64,000 bases of DNA from Rhynchopus sp. YZ270_cl-10 (taxonomy: Eukaryota; Euglenozoa; Diplonemea; Diplonemida; Diplonemidae): contig OZ037853.1 of the NCBI GenBank assembly GCA_964035575.1, positions 590,501 through 654,500 of the forward strand, written 5' to 3'. Positions 1-11,015 of this stretch are shown piece by piece (position 1 is the stretch's first letter; each line of letters begins with the position of its first letter). The notes beneath the pieces are model-generated. The model did no database searches. It saw nothing but the letters and a program-made list of their open reading frames with translations, and was not told the origin of the DNA. Both the position numbers and the translations under genes were made by a program.

Positions 1-287
1 AAATCTTTTTTTTTTTTTTTTTTTCGGGAGAAGAGGATTTTTTTTCTCGAAAAAAAAAAAAAAAAAAAAGATCTTTCCCGACCCGTGAATATATTTTTCA
101 AAAAAAAAAAAAAAAAAAACAAAAAAAAAAAAAACCAAAGTCTCTGGTTGTTCCCCTTTCCCTGGACACTAGAGTACGTTCTCATTTTTAGGGAATGATT
201 TAGTTATTTTTACAACGCCAAGAATTTTCACATTTCTTTATTACAAAATGTCGGACCACGACAAAACGCGCAAGTTGCGCAACAAAA

Positions 288-319
<32 letters not shown>

Positions 320-828
320 GTACACAAAAAAAAACGTAGATATCATGATCACAGAGCGAACGGTATAACACCACATTTCCCTTCTTTTAAATGCCTTTTT
401 TTTCTTCGAATAGAGAGTTTTTACAGTGATCGTATCTTGGGGTGTCTCAGATTCCACACCCTCAAAAAACCCTTTGTAATGGACCAGCATTTCCTCATGC
501 ACTCAACCAAGATTGCCCCTTCTTCTTGTTTAAATCCCTTCCCACATTTTTTGATTTGACTGCTATACATTTTTGTTAATCTGTCACTCAAATAACCCAT
601 TTTATCCCCTCTTTTAAAAGTGGAGCTTTTTGCATAAGGTGGCAACTACACTATTTCAACAATTTATCAATTTTTTTTTTTAAAGCAGAATAGTATACTT
701 TACGGCGCAACTCCCTTCTAAGAGGTTGCGCATCAATCAACCATGTTTGTTTGTTTTTTTCTTTTCTTTTTCCCCCTTCCTTGCCTTCCTCTCTTGACTT
801 CACGTCTACAACGATCCTAATAAAAAAA

Positions 829-893
829 ACAGTGGAGATTGCACAACTGTGACAACACAACCGAGGCAACTACACTACTCCAACAATTTATCA
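829..893 (+). repeat. Dispersed repeat family (GTGGAGATTGCACAA type)
   Basis: About 65 bp running from AGTGGAGATTGCACAA to CCAACAATTTATCA. Close copies lie at 20187-20252 and 20811-20876, and a partial one at 643-672. All are on the + strand and followed by A-runs. Sharp starts with A-rich ends suggest a short retroposed or transposon-derived repeat. No coding potential. Confidence 0.6.
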
Positions 894-1019
894 TAAAAAA
901 AGGAAATTTGCAGAGCACAAAAGCACTTTCAAAACAAAACAAAAACAAAATGAGAGATCATCACGCTCGTCTGCGGTGACGTAACAGTGTTTAGTATAGT
1001 GGAGCACACTCCAGGCATA

Positions 1020-1216
1020 CTGTGCAGACCATTGGTTTGTCGATGTTCGTCCTGGGTCTGAGGGAAAATGGTTCCTCGATCTTCGTCGGACGAATATGGA
1101 CGAACCATGGGTTCATCGTACGGGAGGTCCCTTAAAAAAGCGACACTTTTTTGGTTCGTCGATCTTCAACGAACATCGACGAATCAAAACGACAAACTTT
1201 TGGTTCGTCTGCACAG
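1020..1216. mobile_element. MITE with TA target duplication
   Basis: Terminal inverted repeats begin CTGTGCAGAC and end GTCTGCACAG, flanked on both sides by TA (1018-1019 and 1217-1218). The interior repeats GTTCGTCGATGTTCGTC-like motifs in both orientations. At 197 bp with no coding capacity this is a non-autonomous DNA element, plausibly Tc1/mariner-mobilised given the TA target. Confidence 0.75.
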
Positions 1217-1763
1217 TATGTCTACTAGGGTGGGCTACACTACAACCAAGTTTTCAAAAAAAATATTTTCAAACCCCTCCATTGCCCTCTCTTTGTCTGG
1301 CATTGTTTTTCTTGGTTTCTTTTTTGGGGGGGGCGTTGATTATGCTCTAGTGGTGCGTCGCAGATTAAAAGTCGTATCCATCTATGGGGGTAGGGCACTC
1401 TTGTGACTCTGACCCGATACCCATCTCACCTGTGAAGAGGATTTCTAAGCCTACCCCATTCGGGGGACCTACGCTTTTCTCCAACAGGTTTTTGGTGATT
1501 TTCACCGTGTCTCCTTCCTAAGTGTCTGAAATGGAACCAAAGTTTTCCTTTTTCATCGAGCCTTGTTATCGTTAATGTAAAAGAAAATGTTACAAACGTA
1601 ATAATGTTGAAACGCTTTTAAAAAAAAATGTATTACCGTTACATTATTACATTAACTGGTGTGGCTGAATAAGGCGCAAAAAAAAAAAAAAAAATGCGGA
1701 AAAAGTGCGCAAGAAGTGCGAATCACCCCCCTTCAGCCACATCAAACAAAACAAAACAAAAAA

Positions 1764-1819
1764 GTATAGTGGAGTTCATCCTCGGGGGTGTCTACACTAA
1801 TACAACCAAGTTTTCAAAA
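1764..1819 (+). repeat. Dispersed repeat (ACACTAATACAACCAAG type)
   Basis: About 55 bp ending ACTAATACAACCAAGTTTTC. Relatives at 11359-11407, 21017-21070 and 45373-45425, with looser ones near 1225-1262 and 11176-11232. All are in the same orientation. Function unknown; probably a fragment of a mobile element. Confidence 0.6.
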
Positions 1820-2413
1820 CAAAACAAACTTTCAAACATTCAGCTACATCATTGGCGATATTATTTATTTTTCTTCTTCTCCGGCAGGCTCGTGCCCTGC
1901 ATTCACTTTGAGGTGTCTGCACATTATCAAGTCCATCTCCTTCAAAAGGAATACTCATTCTTTATTTTTAGAAATATTTCAAAAAAAATAATAAAAACTG
2001 AAACGCGTGTGGTTTTAGTCCTTTTCAACAACAACAAAAAAAAAAATGTTTTAAAGTTTCATCAGTCAAGCACATCCCTTCTCCCTCATCCTCCTTTCCT
2101 TCTCGGTGACAGAGCTTATTAGGTTTATTGGACCTTTTTTCTCTTCATTTCCGTTTCCGCAAAAAACCCCCCCCCGTAAACCCGCAAAGAATTATGTGAT
2201 CCTTCCCCGTTCACTATGATTCTAATAAAAAAAAATTCCCTCCTTTTTTTAGTTGGTTTTTTGGTACAAAAGCAAAATAAAAATATATCAAAAAACCTTT
2301 ATAAAATAACCCATTCAAGCCTCCCCTTTTTGTGTTTAAAAGATACGTGTCTCCAGCGAGACTCACTCATCTCATACTATGTGTATGCACAGCGAGGCAT
2401 AGTCATCTGTTAA

Positions 2414-2454
<41 letters not shown>

Positions 2455-2504
2455 CTTCTTTTTCTGACGACAGGAACTAAACCTGTAGTATTTTTCGTTT
2501 GTTT

Positions 2505-2582
2505 ACGACCCCCCTTCACGTCCCACCCTTTGCATGAGCTCGACCGAGCTGCGTTTGTAGCACCTTTCAACCACTTTTTTTT
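2505..2582 (+). repeat. Dispersed repeat (GCATGAGCTCGACCGAGCTGC type)
   Basis: Starts near CACGTCCCACCCTTTGCATGA and ends in a T-run. It recurs at 9735-9825 and, partially, at 18546-18600, always on the + strand and followed by poly-T. Non-coding repeat family of unknown type. Confidence 0.55.
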
Positions 2583-2593
2583 TAGATTTTTTC

Positions 2594-2634
2594 AAGGTGA
2601 CTAAGCAAAAGAGGCTTAGGATCATCTTATAAAC
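2594..2634 (+). repeat. 40-bp dispersed repeat (AAGGTGACTAAGC)
   Basis: The segment AAGGTGACTAAGC...CATCTTATAAAC recurs at 8182-8222, 8334-8373 and 37734-37775 with few differences. Uniform size and orientation suggest either the conserved end of a mobile element or a small conserved motif. No tRNA or known RNA fold was recognised. Confidence 0.6.
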
Positions 2635-3219
2635 TTTTTTTTTTGAGGCTTTTCTTTAAGATTTTATTTTGATCGTTTCTGCATCCTTTTGCAGATGGCA
2701 AAAAAAAAAACAAAAATAAAATCCAACTTTTTTTTTTTTAACCCCTTCTTTTTTTTCCCTTCTCTTTTTTCTTCAACTCAGTGAGGGCAGGTCTTTGCTT
2801 CACCTTGCTTCAACCTCGCTTCGTCTCTCTTCACTTCATAAAAGGGGTCCTTACCATTCCACTGCTATTTGTTTTGAGCCTTCCTGAGCCTCAGTACTTT
2901 TCAATATTTTTTTTTTATCTGTCTAATTTTTTTAGTTGTGCAATACGGGCATGCGACTTTATTTTTAAAAAAAAAATTGATGTGTATGTACGTGATGCAT
3001 ACTCATCGTTTCAACCATTTGAGCACAACCATTTTTTGTTAAAATTGTTGTGTTCAGGTAAATTAGGTCAAAAAAAAATTATTGGACTTCCCCCCCCTTC
3101 TTCCGGCTGATGCTGCGCAATACCAAGGCGAGACTAAGGTTCTTGCAAATTTTCTTTTTCTTTTTCCTCCCCCCTTTCCCCTCCACCCCCTCCCCGTCTC
3201 CCTTCCTCCTTTTTCTCAA

Positions 3220-3408
3220 CAAGACGGGACCCAGTGACAAGTGACAAGTGAAAATGACAAGTGAAAAAGGTGACAAGTAATACAGTGAGCACTTGTCATG
3301 ACAAGTAATTTACTTGTCATTTTACAGGTAAAATGACCAGGAAATCGCTTGTCATTTCATAAATATGACATGTGTTTCATTTGTCACTTGCCACTGGGTC
3401 CCGTCGTG
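3220..3408. mobile_element. CACGACGGGACCCAGT-family MITE, copy 1
   Basis: Inverted repeats: left CAAGACGGGACCCAGTGACA (one mismatch to the family end), right ending CACTGGGTCCCGTCGTG. The interior is almost wholly palindromic (ACAAGTGA/TCACTTGT motifs). It is flanked by AA on both sides. Same family as 7572-7742 and 10843-11015. No coding capacity. Confidence 0.75.
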
Positions 3409-3889
3409 AAGGTGACTACTAAGCAGCAGTTACTTACAATCATCCAAAACACCCCCTTTTTTTAGAGTTAAAAACCAGAACATTTACCCCTTATTCCCCC
3501 TCAAAACCCCCCCCAAAAAAAGCTGATGTGTGCAGCGAATCTAACGACCCCCAGGTCTGAAGCCTTCTCTTGAGTGTCATGCTGTACAGTGCAGACTGTC
3601 TTTACGACAGCTACACCAGTCTACAACATTACCAAAAGAGTGAGAGAGGGAGCAGACGTTCATAGGATCACCCCCATTTTTTTTAAATCAGATGTAAACC
3701 ACGAAATAGATGTAGGACTGCATGGTTGGGGGGAGGTCCACATGGTTCACCGGTCATACCAAAGGTGTTTGTAGGGCTTTTGTATTTCAAGTCAAATTTC
3801 CTCCCCTTTTCTGACTTTCTGAAGAGAAATATTTTTCAAAATACCCCAACTGACTCCAGAACACCGACACCTGAGAATGCTGGGTGTTA

Positions 3890-4046
3890 CACGACGGTGA
3901 AGTAACGGGTGTTACAAGTGGGGTTACAAGTGGAGTTACATGTAACTTTTGTTACATGTAACCCACTTGTAACTCACTTGTAACGGTTTTTCACTTGTAA
4001 CGTTACTAGTAACTTCACTTGTAATGTACTATACTTCACCGTCGTG
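3890..4046. mobile_element. CACGACGGTGAAGTA-family MITE, copy 1
   Basis: Starts CACGACGGTGAAGTA and ends TACTTCACCGTCGTG after an error-tolerant palindrome. Flanked by TA on both sides (3888-3889, 4047-4048). The interior repeats TTACAAGTG and CACTTGTAA. It shares only the terminal 8 bp with the CACGACGGGACCC family. Confidence 0.75.
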
Positions 4047-4584
4047 TAGTTGCAAAATTGGGGGGGCCATCCTCGATGGCATTTCCCTATAGGTTACAAT
4101 GCGGGTTCATACTATAACGCACCATTGCCCTCTCCCAGACGCTTCGCACAGTTTATGCCCTTTCTTTTAATGATACGCGAAACGTGTGTTGACTAGCTGC
4201 AGTGGTGCGCTCATTTGCTGGGTGTACGTTTTTTTGTTTTCTTTTTTTTTTCCTTCTTTTTTTTTTGTATGTTGCGCCTAAGGGGTTGGTTGGTTGCCAG
4301 TGCCAAGCAGAACAAACATAGCCCTGTTTGCACAAAATTTTGTGGGAAACTCCTCAGGTGTTCCCAATATTTCGCAGCCAAAGATTTTTTTTTTCTCTCT
4401 TTTTTCATTTTTTCCCCCTCCCTTCCATTTTATCAAGATGTGGCCCTCCCTCGGGAGGTGATGCTCGTCTCCAAATTTAAGCAACCATTAACACACCACG
4501 GTGGGAATTTCTCCTCCTCCTCCTCCCTCCTCCCTCCCCCCTTTTTTTCAACGAGGAAAAGGCCTCCCTCCCTCCAGGTAGCCA

Positions 4585-4981
4585 TACAACAGTGAAGTAA
4601 ATGACTTGACTTGCGATTTTGTTTGTTCACCGTTAGCTTACAACGGGAAAAAACTACAAATTAAAACCACACGTCAAGTCATGGATGGACCCCCTCTACC
4701 GGGGTATAGGATATGGGTTTTAACAGCTCCTGAATCGATTAATCAGGTAATGCCACGAAAAATACTGGCTGCCAGGAAAAAATACCCGGTACAGTGGGGC
4801 GGGTAACTTAATTATGGGTAAATATTGGAGTTACCCATAATTAGGCGCATTTATAATATAGCCCACTGTAATGTACAGTACCGGGTAAAATGACAACCCA
4901 AAAAAAAAACCCAGTTGGACCCGGTTAGGGGTACCCGGTAGCGGGCTTCATCCATGTCAAGTCATTTATTTCACCGTCGTG
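4585..4981. mobile_element. Degenerate CACGACGGTGAAGTA-type element with nested insertions
   Basis: Left arm about 4585-4612 (CAGTGAAGTAAATGACTTGA) pairs with right arm 4957-4981 (TCAAGTCATTTATTTCACCG). A second inverted pair lies inside (ATGGATGGACC near 4681, and its partner ending near 4956). Inside that sits a third palindromic element at 4792-4868. The outer left end is mutated, so its target duplication cannot be read. Confidence 0.6.
4792..4868. mobile_element. 77-bp MITE nested in an older MITE
   Basis: Ends CAGTGGGGC and GCCCACTG, flanked by TA on both sides (4790-4791, 4869-4870). The interior palindrome TTATGGGTAA/TTACCCATAA is visible. It interrupts the larger inverted-repeat element at 4585-4981, so it is the younger insertion. 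Confidence 0.65.
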
Positions 4982-5344
4982 TGTAGTTTACCTAACAGAG
5001 GTCTCTCCTCTCACGCCCCCCTTTTCTCTGTCCTTCCTGATTCTCGCTGCATCTGTGATTTGTGTTTGGCAGTTGGAATACTTTTGTATTCTTCGCTGTG
5101 TAAAAATACCCCCCCTACTCCAGAACTACACAATTATAGCCGCCATCAGGTGTTCCCCCTCCCCGTTTTCCCTATTTTTCTTTTTCCAACGGAAAGATTC
5201 TTTCCTTCTCTAAAGGAAAGTCTTCTTAAATCCGTACCGGGTTTGTTTGTCGAGGAACAACACCTTGAAGCGGGGGCTTATATAGGGGGGTAAATCCTGG
5301 GGTAAATCGATTTTTTTTGGTACCTCACATTACCAGAAATGGCC

Positions 5345-5500
5345 TCATGAACAAAGTGACTCCGTCGCAGCCAGAACGCGACTCAATTAGTCAAACGCTG
5401 AAGGAAAAGGAAGCAATGCAACATGGTGAAAGAAAAAAAAAAACATCTAGTAGCGTACCGCGCGCCTGTGGCGCAGGCTTGCCAACCCACCCCTTCCCTA
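5345..5500 (+). repeat. Dispersed repeat, inverted partner at 59155-59285
   Basis: Contains CAGCCAGAACGCGACTCAAT, a GAAGGAAAAGGAAGCA segment and the GC-rich hairpin GCGCGCCTGTGGCGCAGGC. The same order of blocks occurs on the - strand at 59155-59285 at high similarity, and a shorter version (GTACCGTGCGCCTGCGGCGC) occurs at 35040-35135 inside a transposon. The copies lie 54 kb apart in opposite orientation. A mobile family is likely; its type is unresolved. Confidence 0.65.
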
Positions 5501-6219
5501 CTGATAATTCGTGCACCATGTGTGCCTGGTGCAAATATCAACGAAGCGGCGAACTCCACAGTTGGATAACCAAGGAATTCTGGTGCCTGCGTCCCGTAAA
5601 AAGGCGTTTGCACCTTATTAGCTTTCACTCAGTATCAACACACATTCCGCCAGAGAGCACTAACTTGAGCTGGGCTCGACCAGGATTTGACCATGACTCA
5701 ACAACGACTCCAAAAACCTATATAAGCCCTTGAATCATTGAAGGAAATACAAAAAAAAAGAAAAAGAAAAAGAAAAAAAACTGTTTCTTTTTGAACCTTG
5801 AAGAATAACTTTGTGATAACGTCTCTGGATTTTTTGCAAAAAAAAATAAGTGAAAGTTCATCTCCCTCGGGGGATGTGCATTGTGTGTATGTGTGTGTGT
5901 GTGTGCAAAAAAACCGCCATTGGTTTACTCACCTTTCGTTATCACAAAAAATGTTGTCTTTTAAAAAAAAAAAAAAACAATCACATCACTACACTCACTT
6001 TGTGCCGCATTTTTGTACCTTTTTTAAAGCTCAAAAAAAGCGCCAATTAAATAAAAAAAAATAAAAGGAAAAAAAAAACAAGTATCTTCACCCCCTCTTT
6101 AGGTGACACGAAACAATGACAGATCTACCTCATGGTGGTTGGTTGTGTTGATACAAAAGAAAATGTAAAAAAAAAAAAAAATCAAACCAAAAAAAAAAAA
6201 AACGAAACGAAACGAATTA

Positions 6220-6319
6220 CAGTTGGACAAGTAATATTGGCGACCAAAAAAGTCGCCAATTGCAAGAAACCCCCCAAAATTCGCCAATTTTTTTGGTCGC
6301 CAAGTTTCTTGTCCAACTG
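6220..6319. mobile_element. 100-bp MITE, CAGTTGGACAAG ends
   Basis: Terminal inverted repeats CAGTTGGACAAG / CTTGTCCAACTG flank an inner inverted pair, ATTGGCGACCAAAAAA. The target duplication is TA (6218-6219, 6320-6321). The whole element would fold into one hairpin. Non-autonomous, mariner-like by target site. Confidence 0.8.
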
Positions 6320-6348
6320 TAACCCTGTCATTGCTTTTTAAAAAACCC

Positions 6349-6379
<31 letters not shown>

Positions 6380-6950
6380 CCCCTCCTCTTTATCTTCAGA
6401 GTGGGTGATTTTTTGAACTAAATATCAATCAAGTTTTTTTTTTTAAAGTTCAAAATCATATACGCTATTTCCTCTCTCCATGATCCCCGACACAAAACAA
6501 TAACAAAAAAGAAAAAAAAAAATCTGTCTACTGTCCTGTGGCAGTCGTGAGAAAAAAAAAACAATTTCTTCCGTAGTACAAAAGGCTTCGGACAGCAGTG
6601 AGTGCAGACCCTATTAGCCCTGAGTGGGTTCTTAGGCGATTGTCGACGCAACACAAAAAATTAAAAAAAAAAAACGAATCTGGCAAACAACAAAACTCCC
6701 ACAACCTTTGTTCTTGCTATGTGAGAGAGAGGGGGGTATTTTTTTTTTCAGTGCCCCCCAACTCTGTCCAAAAGACGTCAAATTACCCCTCAAAAAAAAA
6801 TTCCCAAAAGTCCTTATTTGGACACCAAGTTTCTTGGGGAACTTTATGAGTCTGTACTGCTGTATTTAGCTGCATTTTTTTTTTTTTTTTTTTTTTGTTT
6901 TTTTGCTCTCTTTTAAGGATCCTGTGAAGAAAAAAAAAAAAAGGTTCAGG

Positions 6951-7062
6951 ACGAACGACGTCTATACCTTACGTAGTACAAAGGCTTCGGCCAACATTGA
7001 GTATAGACCCGAATTCTCCCACCTGGTGGGATTACTCGGCGATTGTCGACACAACAAAAAAT
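6951..7062 (+). repeat. Dispersed repeat (GACGAACGACGTCTATACC)
   Basis: About 110 bp from GGACGAACGACGTCTATACC to GGCGATTGTCGACACAAC. A close copy lies at 11234-11345 and partial copies at 6571-6655 and 11428-11470. Each is followed by an A-run, consistent with retroposition. No internal Pol III box was recognised with confidence. Confidence 0.6.
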
Positions 7063-7156
7063 GGTTCTGCTATCTTGTGATAATAGTCTCGAATCAAACA
7101 AAGATATTGCTGCATGACGGTGAAGTAAATGACATGGCATCTGCATTTTATATCTA

Positions 7157-7261
7157 CCGTAATCGTAAAAATTATCGACCGTACTAATGTTCGACCTTTT
7201 CAGGATTTTTTCCCCTGGAAGTTCGACCTTTTTTTACGGTCAATAATTTTTACGATTACGG
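7157..7261. mobile_element. 105-bp hairpin MITE with TA target
   Basis: Left end CCGTAATCGTAAAAATTAT, right end AATTTTTACGATTACGG, flanked by TA (7155-7156, 7262-7263). It sits just inside a degenerate CACGACGGTGAAGTA-type left arm (about 7113-7135), so it probably inserted into that older element. Confidence 0.75.
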
Positions 7262-7571
7262 TAACTTAGTTTACGTGCACACCATGTCACTTTTACATGT
7301 ATTCACATGTCATTTTATAATTAACCAAAAGGTATTGCTATGTTCGCCCCCCCCCTCCGAAGTCCAGACATCCCCCCTTTTGGATACGGGGTGCTTTTTT
7401 GTTTTAAAAAGAAATAGATTTCTTTAACGTATTCTAAAACCCCTCTGAAGTGTGCATTTGCTCTGAACTCCTCGACGATTGTTGAGTATGGAACCCCTCA
7501 CAATGTTCGTTGTCTATGATACTTTCTGGAGATCAATACTCGTCACCCCCGCCCCCTGGCCTTACTTCGTA

Positions 7572-7742
7572 CACGACGGGACCCAGTAACAAGCGACAAG
7601 GAAATGACAAGGAAATCACGTCATGATAAATAAATAGCCTATCACCCAATAGGAAATCATTTTGTCATGACAGGTGACTTACTATTTGTCATTTCACTAT
7701 AAATATGACATATATTTCACTTGTCACTGGGTCCCGTCGTGT
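7572..7742. mobile_element. CACGACGGGACCCAGT-family MITE, copy 2
   Basis: Perfect ends CACGACGGGACCCAGT and ACTGGGTCCCGTCGTG. Duplicated TA at 7570-7571 and 7743-7744. 171 bp, mostly palindromic interior, no coding capacity. Confidence 0.82.
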
Positions 7743-8025
7743 AGCGTTCATCCTCAGATGGACCCAGGACCTTACTTTACACTGTGTATGCTTCAGAGGC
7801 AAATAACCCTTCCCTTAACCTGCAAAACAAGCACAATGGGGTGACAACATCAATCTCGAATAACTGTCTTTATAACGAAGAGCCAGCGTAGCTTCACACC
7901 CCCCAGCATGTTCCAGTGCGATGACGATAGTGGTGGTGATGTGAGAGACATTTTTCACCAAATTTTCTTTCTTGTGAAACAATTTCTTTTGATAGACTTA
8001 ACTACAACACTAATCTGCCCAAATG

Positions 8026-8105
8026 TGCAACACTCCGGGGTTCGATAACCCCTCAGTCCCTTGCGTCCCAGAGGCGTTTTTTTGCACTGTCAACTTCACT
8101 TTTTG
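8026..8105 (+). repeat. Dispersed repeat with GGGGTTCGATAACCCC core
   Basis: Contains GGGGTTCGATAACCCC, which resembles a Pol III B box (GGTTCGANNCC), then a conserved GAGGCGTTT...TGCACT segment. Relatives at 10597-10690 and 33875-33935, plus a fragment near 10175-10205. It could be a tRNA-derived SINE remnant. No A box or complete tRNA was found, so this stays tentative. Confidence 0.45.
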
Positions 8106-8452
8106 TAACAGTCTTTTGAGGATACGAGGATTTAATGCGTATATCATCCGCAGCTATTGCTGCGCGATAACGAATGTGATCAAGGTGACTAAGCACGAGA
8201 GGCTCAGGGTCATCTTATAAACGTCCCCTTTTCATTGTATGGAACCAGTAGTTGTCACTGTTTTCATATCTATTTAACCATCTCCACACGTTTTATGAAG
8301 GTCACGTCAACTCATCTGACATTTTCATATGATAAGGTGACTAAACACGAGAGGCTTAGGGTCATCTTACAAACTTTCCTTATCATATAAAATCTAAATG
8401 GGAAGGAGAAGGACAAAGGGCGATTCTGATGAGCAATTTCCCCCCTCGATTT

Positions 8453-8494
<42 letters not shown>

Positions 8495-8505
8495 TGGATG
8501 TAATT

Positions 8506-9435
8506 CAGGCCTTTTGCTAACCATCATGCCATCATGCCACGTTTTTGGGCGTTTTTTATTTTTTTTTTCCATCATGCCACCATCATGCCACGGGGGGTGG
8601 TGGGGCAGGGTTTTCGCTCTCCATCACCTGGGGATTTCCCCCCAGATGGCATGATGGCATGATGGCATGATGGCATGATGGCATGATGGCATGATGGCAT
8701 GATGGCATGATGGCATGATGGCATGATGGCATGATGGCATGATGGCATGATGGCATGATGGCATGATGGCATGATGGCATGATGGCATGATGGCATGATG
8801 GCATGATGGCATGATGGCATGATGGCATGATGGCATGATGGCATGATGGCATGATGGCATGATGGCATGATGGCATGATGGCATGATGGCATGATGGCAT
8901 GATGGCATGATGGCATGATGGCATGATGGCATGATGGCATGATGGCATGATGGCATGATGGCACCTTAAAATTTTTCTGCTCGCTGCGCTCGCGGAGGTA
9001 TACCTAAAAAAAAAAATTCCCGCTCGCTTCGCTCGCGCTGTACGCTATTTTCTTCCTGCCTAGGGTGCCATTTTACAATGTCTAAGGGGATTCCTTTGCA
9101 TTTTGCAGCCAGAAATGAAACTTGACCCAAGCTGCAAAAATTTGACCATTGTTATTTCAAAGATGCCTAGACGTAGTGATTTTGTACGGTTAGTGTACGT
9201 AAGGCGCAAGACCAAGCACCGTTAATAAAGGATTATATTCCGTTTTTTTTTGTTATCTTGCAAAGCTGACCCTTCGCCTCTCCACCCTGTGGCTGTCAGG
9301 GAGGCGCGCGCGAAGCGCGCGACGACCGCTTTTACCAGGTGGGAAAGCTCGGAATGTACTTTTTTTCCAGGAAATTATTTTTTTTTGACCATCATGCCAT
9401 TCCTGGGGAAAATCCCAAAGTTAGCAAAAGGCCTG
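8506..9435. mobile_element. Possible inverted-repeat element around minisatellite
   Basis: CAGGCCTTTTGCTAAC at 8506-8521 is repeated inverted at 9420-9435 with similar flanks (GGATGTAATT on both outer sides). The interior holds the 8-bp minisatellite, unit-like motifs in the opposite orientation (8522-8592, 9389-9403) and GC-rich hairpins (8978-8995, 9018-9036, 9302-9319). No target duplication could be assigned. Confidence 0.45.
8645..8963. repeat. 8-bp minisatellite (GATGGCAT), about 40 copies
   Basis: Uninterrupted head-to-tail GATGGCAT from 8645 to 8963 (319 bp, about 39.9 units) with no visible variation. Because 8 is not a multiple of 3 and the - strand unit lacks stops, all three - strand frames read MPSCHHAI repeatedly; these are not genes. 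Perfect homogeneity implies recent expansion or homogenisation. Confidence 0.95.
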
Positions 9436-10842
9436 GATGTAATTGAAAGATTTGTCCACCGCTTTATGTTTTGAGGGTGGGGAGGGAAAAACGTCATCTT
9501 ATTTAAGTCTAACCTTTTAGATGACTTTGTTGTACAGAACCCGTATTCGGACAGGGTGATTGCCAATCCTACAAAGCAAACAGTGTGATATCGTGTCGTC
9601 ATCAGCCTTGCGGAGGGAGAGTTTCGCATGCGTGAGGGAGTTGTTTGTCTTCTAAAATCACATTTGTCATTTCACTTGTCACGTGACAGGTCATGACAAG
9701 AGAGTACTGCGGTGTCGTTTATTTCCTACATTGTTTTTACGGACCACCTCACGTCCCACCCCTTTGCATGAGCTCCACCGAGCTGCGTTTTAGTACGGTT
9801 CTTCAACTACTGTTTTTTTTTTTGAACCTTACAAGCTTGTTGTAAGGGAGAAATGGTTCTAACAGTATGGTCGCCCAATCACACCTACTGTGGGAAGATT
9901 TTTTGTGCAGTCAATGACAATGATGACAAAGTGATTTCCATGTCATTTCACTTTTCATGTACCTCTGGACCACGTCGGAAGCAATCGAGAGGTTTAATGT
10001 TCACATACAATGATCCAAATAAACTTGGGGGGTGTGGGGGATTTTTTTTTGGGGGGTAATTTGGCGACCTTTTTTTTTTAATTTTTGACGCCAAACATCT
10101 TTAGAGTACTGTAAACTTTTCTTTTTCATGACTGTTTACAGTTTTCCTTGATTTCTCCAGAGAGCAGAGGGAGAAGGGGGTCGATAAAACCCCCCTAACG
10201 TGCCCTGCGTCCCAGAGCACAAAAAAAACTTTCACTTTTTTTCTTCTTTTCTTCTTTGTTGCTGTAGTTTTGAAGTGATTTTTACAAAAAAAAAACCGTT
10301 TCTATTAAAGGTGGTAGGTCTCCTGCCTTACTAGGCAAAAAAACCCCTCCTTTTTGCTACAGTTCTTTTTTGAGGTACTTGAGTGGTCCTTCGAAATGTC
10401 TTCGTTTCAAGGACACGTTCGCCCTCATGCTTTCCCTTCTCCACCCTCACCCTCAGCCGACTCCGGTAGGGTCTCTGACCCATAGAGCATACCCATGTAC
10501 TCCCCCTCTTTTCTATACCTACGCTATCAATTTATTGATTGCATATGTTGAAATACTTTTTTCTGTGCTTACAGTTTCCCTGTAGACAACTCCCAAAATG
10601 CAACACTCCGGGGGGTTCGATAAACCCCGCGGAGGTGTCAGTGCCTGCGCTCACAGAGGCGTTTTGCACTATCAAACTTCACTTTTTTTCTCTCTCTTTT
10701 TTTTTTTTTTGGCTAATTTTTATCAATGACCACAACCTTTTTATTTTTTATCCCCTCCTTTATCCCCCACATTACCCCATTACCCCTTTTCTACGATCCA
10801 AGAATTTCACTTCTGACGTGGTGGGTATCACCAACACCCCCT

Positions 10843-11015
10843 CACGACGGGACCCAGTGACAAGTGACAAGTGAATGACAAGTGAATGACAAGTAAATAG
10901 CCTATATCCCCATAGAAAGTCACTTGTCATGACAAGTGACTTTTTTGTCATACTATGACAAGTGAAATGACGATGATGTGATTTCATTTGTCACTTGTCA
11001 CGGGGTCCCGTCGTG
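10843..11015. mobile_element. CACGACGGGACCCAGT-family MITE, copy 3
   Basis: Starts CACGACGGGACCCAGTGACA and ends CACGGGGTCCCGTCGTG (one mismatch). Flanked by CT on both sides (10841-10842, 11016-11017). Same palindromic interior as its relatives. Confidence 0.78.

Noticed and set aside
8026-8060. tRNA gene suggested by GGGGTTCGATAACCCC
   Set aside because: The T-arm-like hairpin has an 8-base loop; no acceptor stem, D arm or anticodon arm could be fitted around it. Kept only as a repeat.
8572-8964. Three long - strand frames of repeated MPSCHHAI
   Set aside because: They are the three readings of one stop-free 8-bp minisatellite; no start context, no non-repeat sequence.
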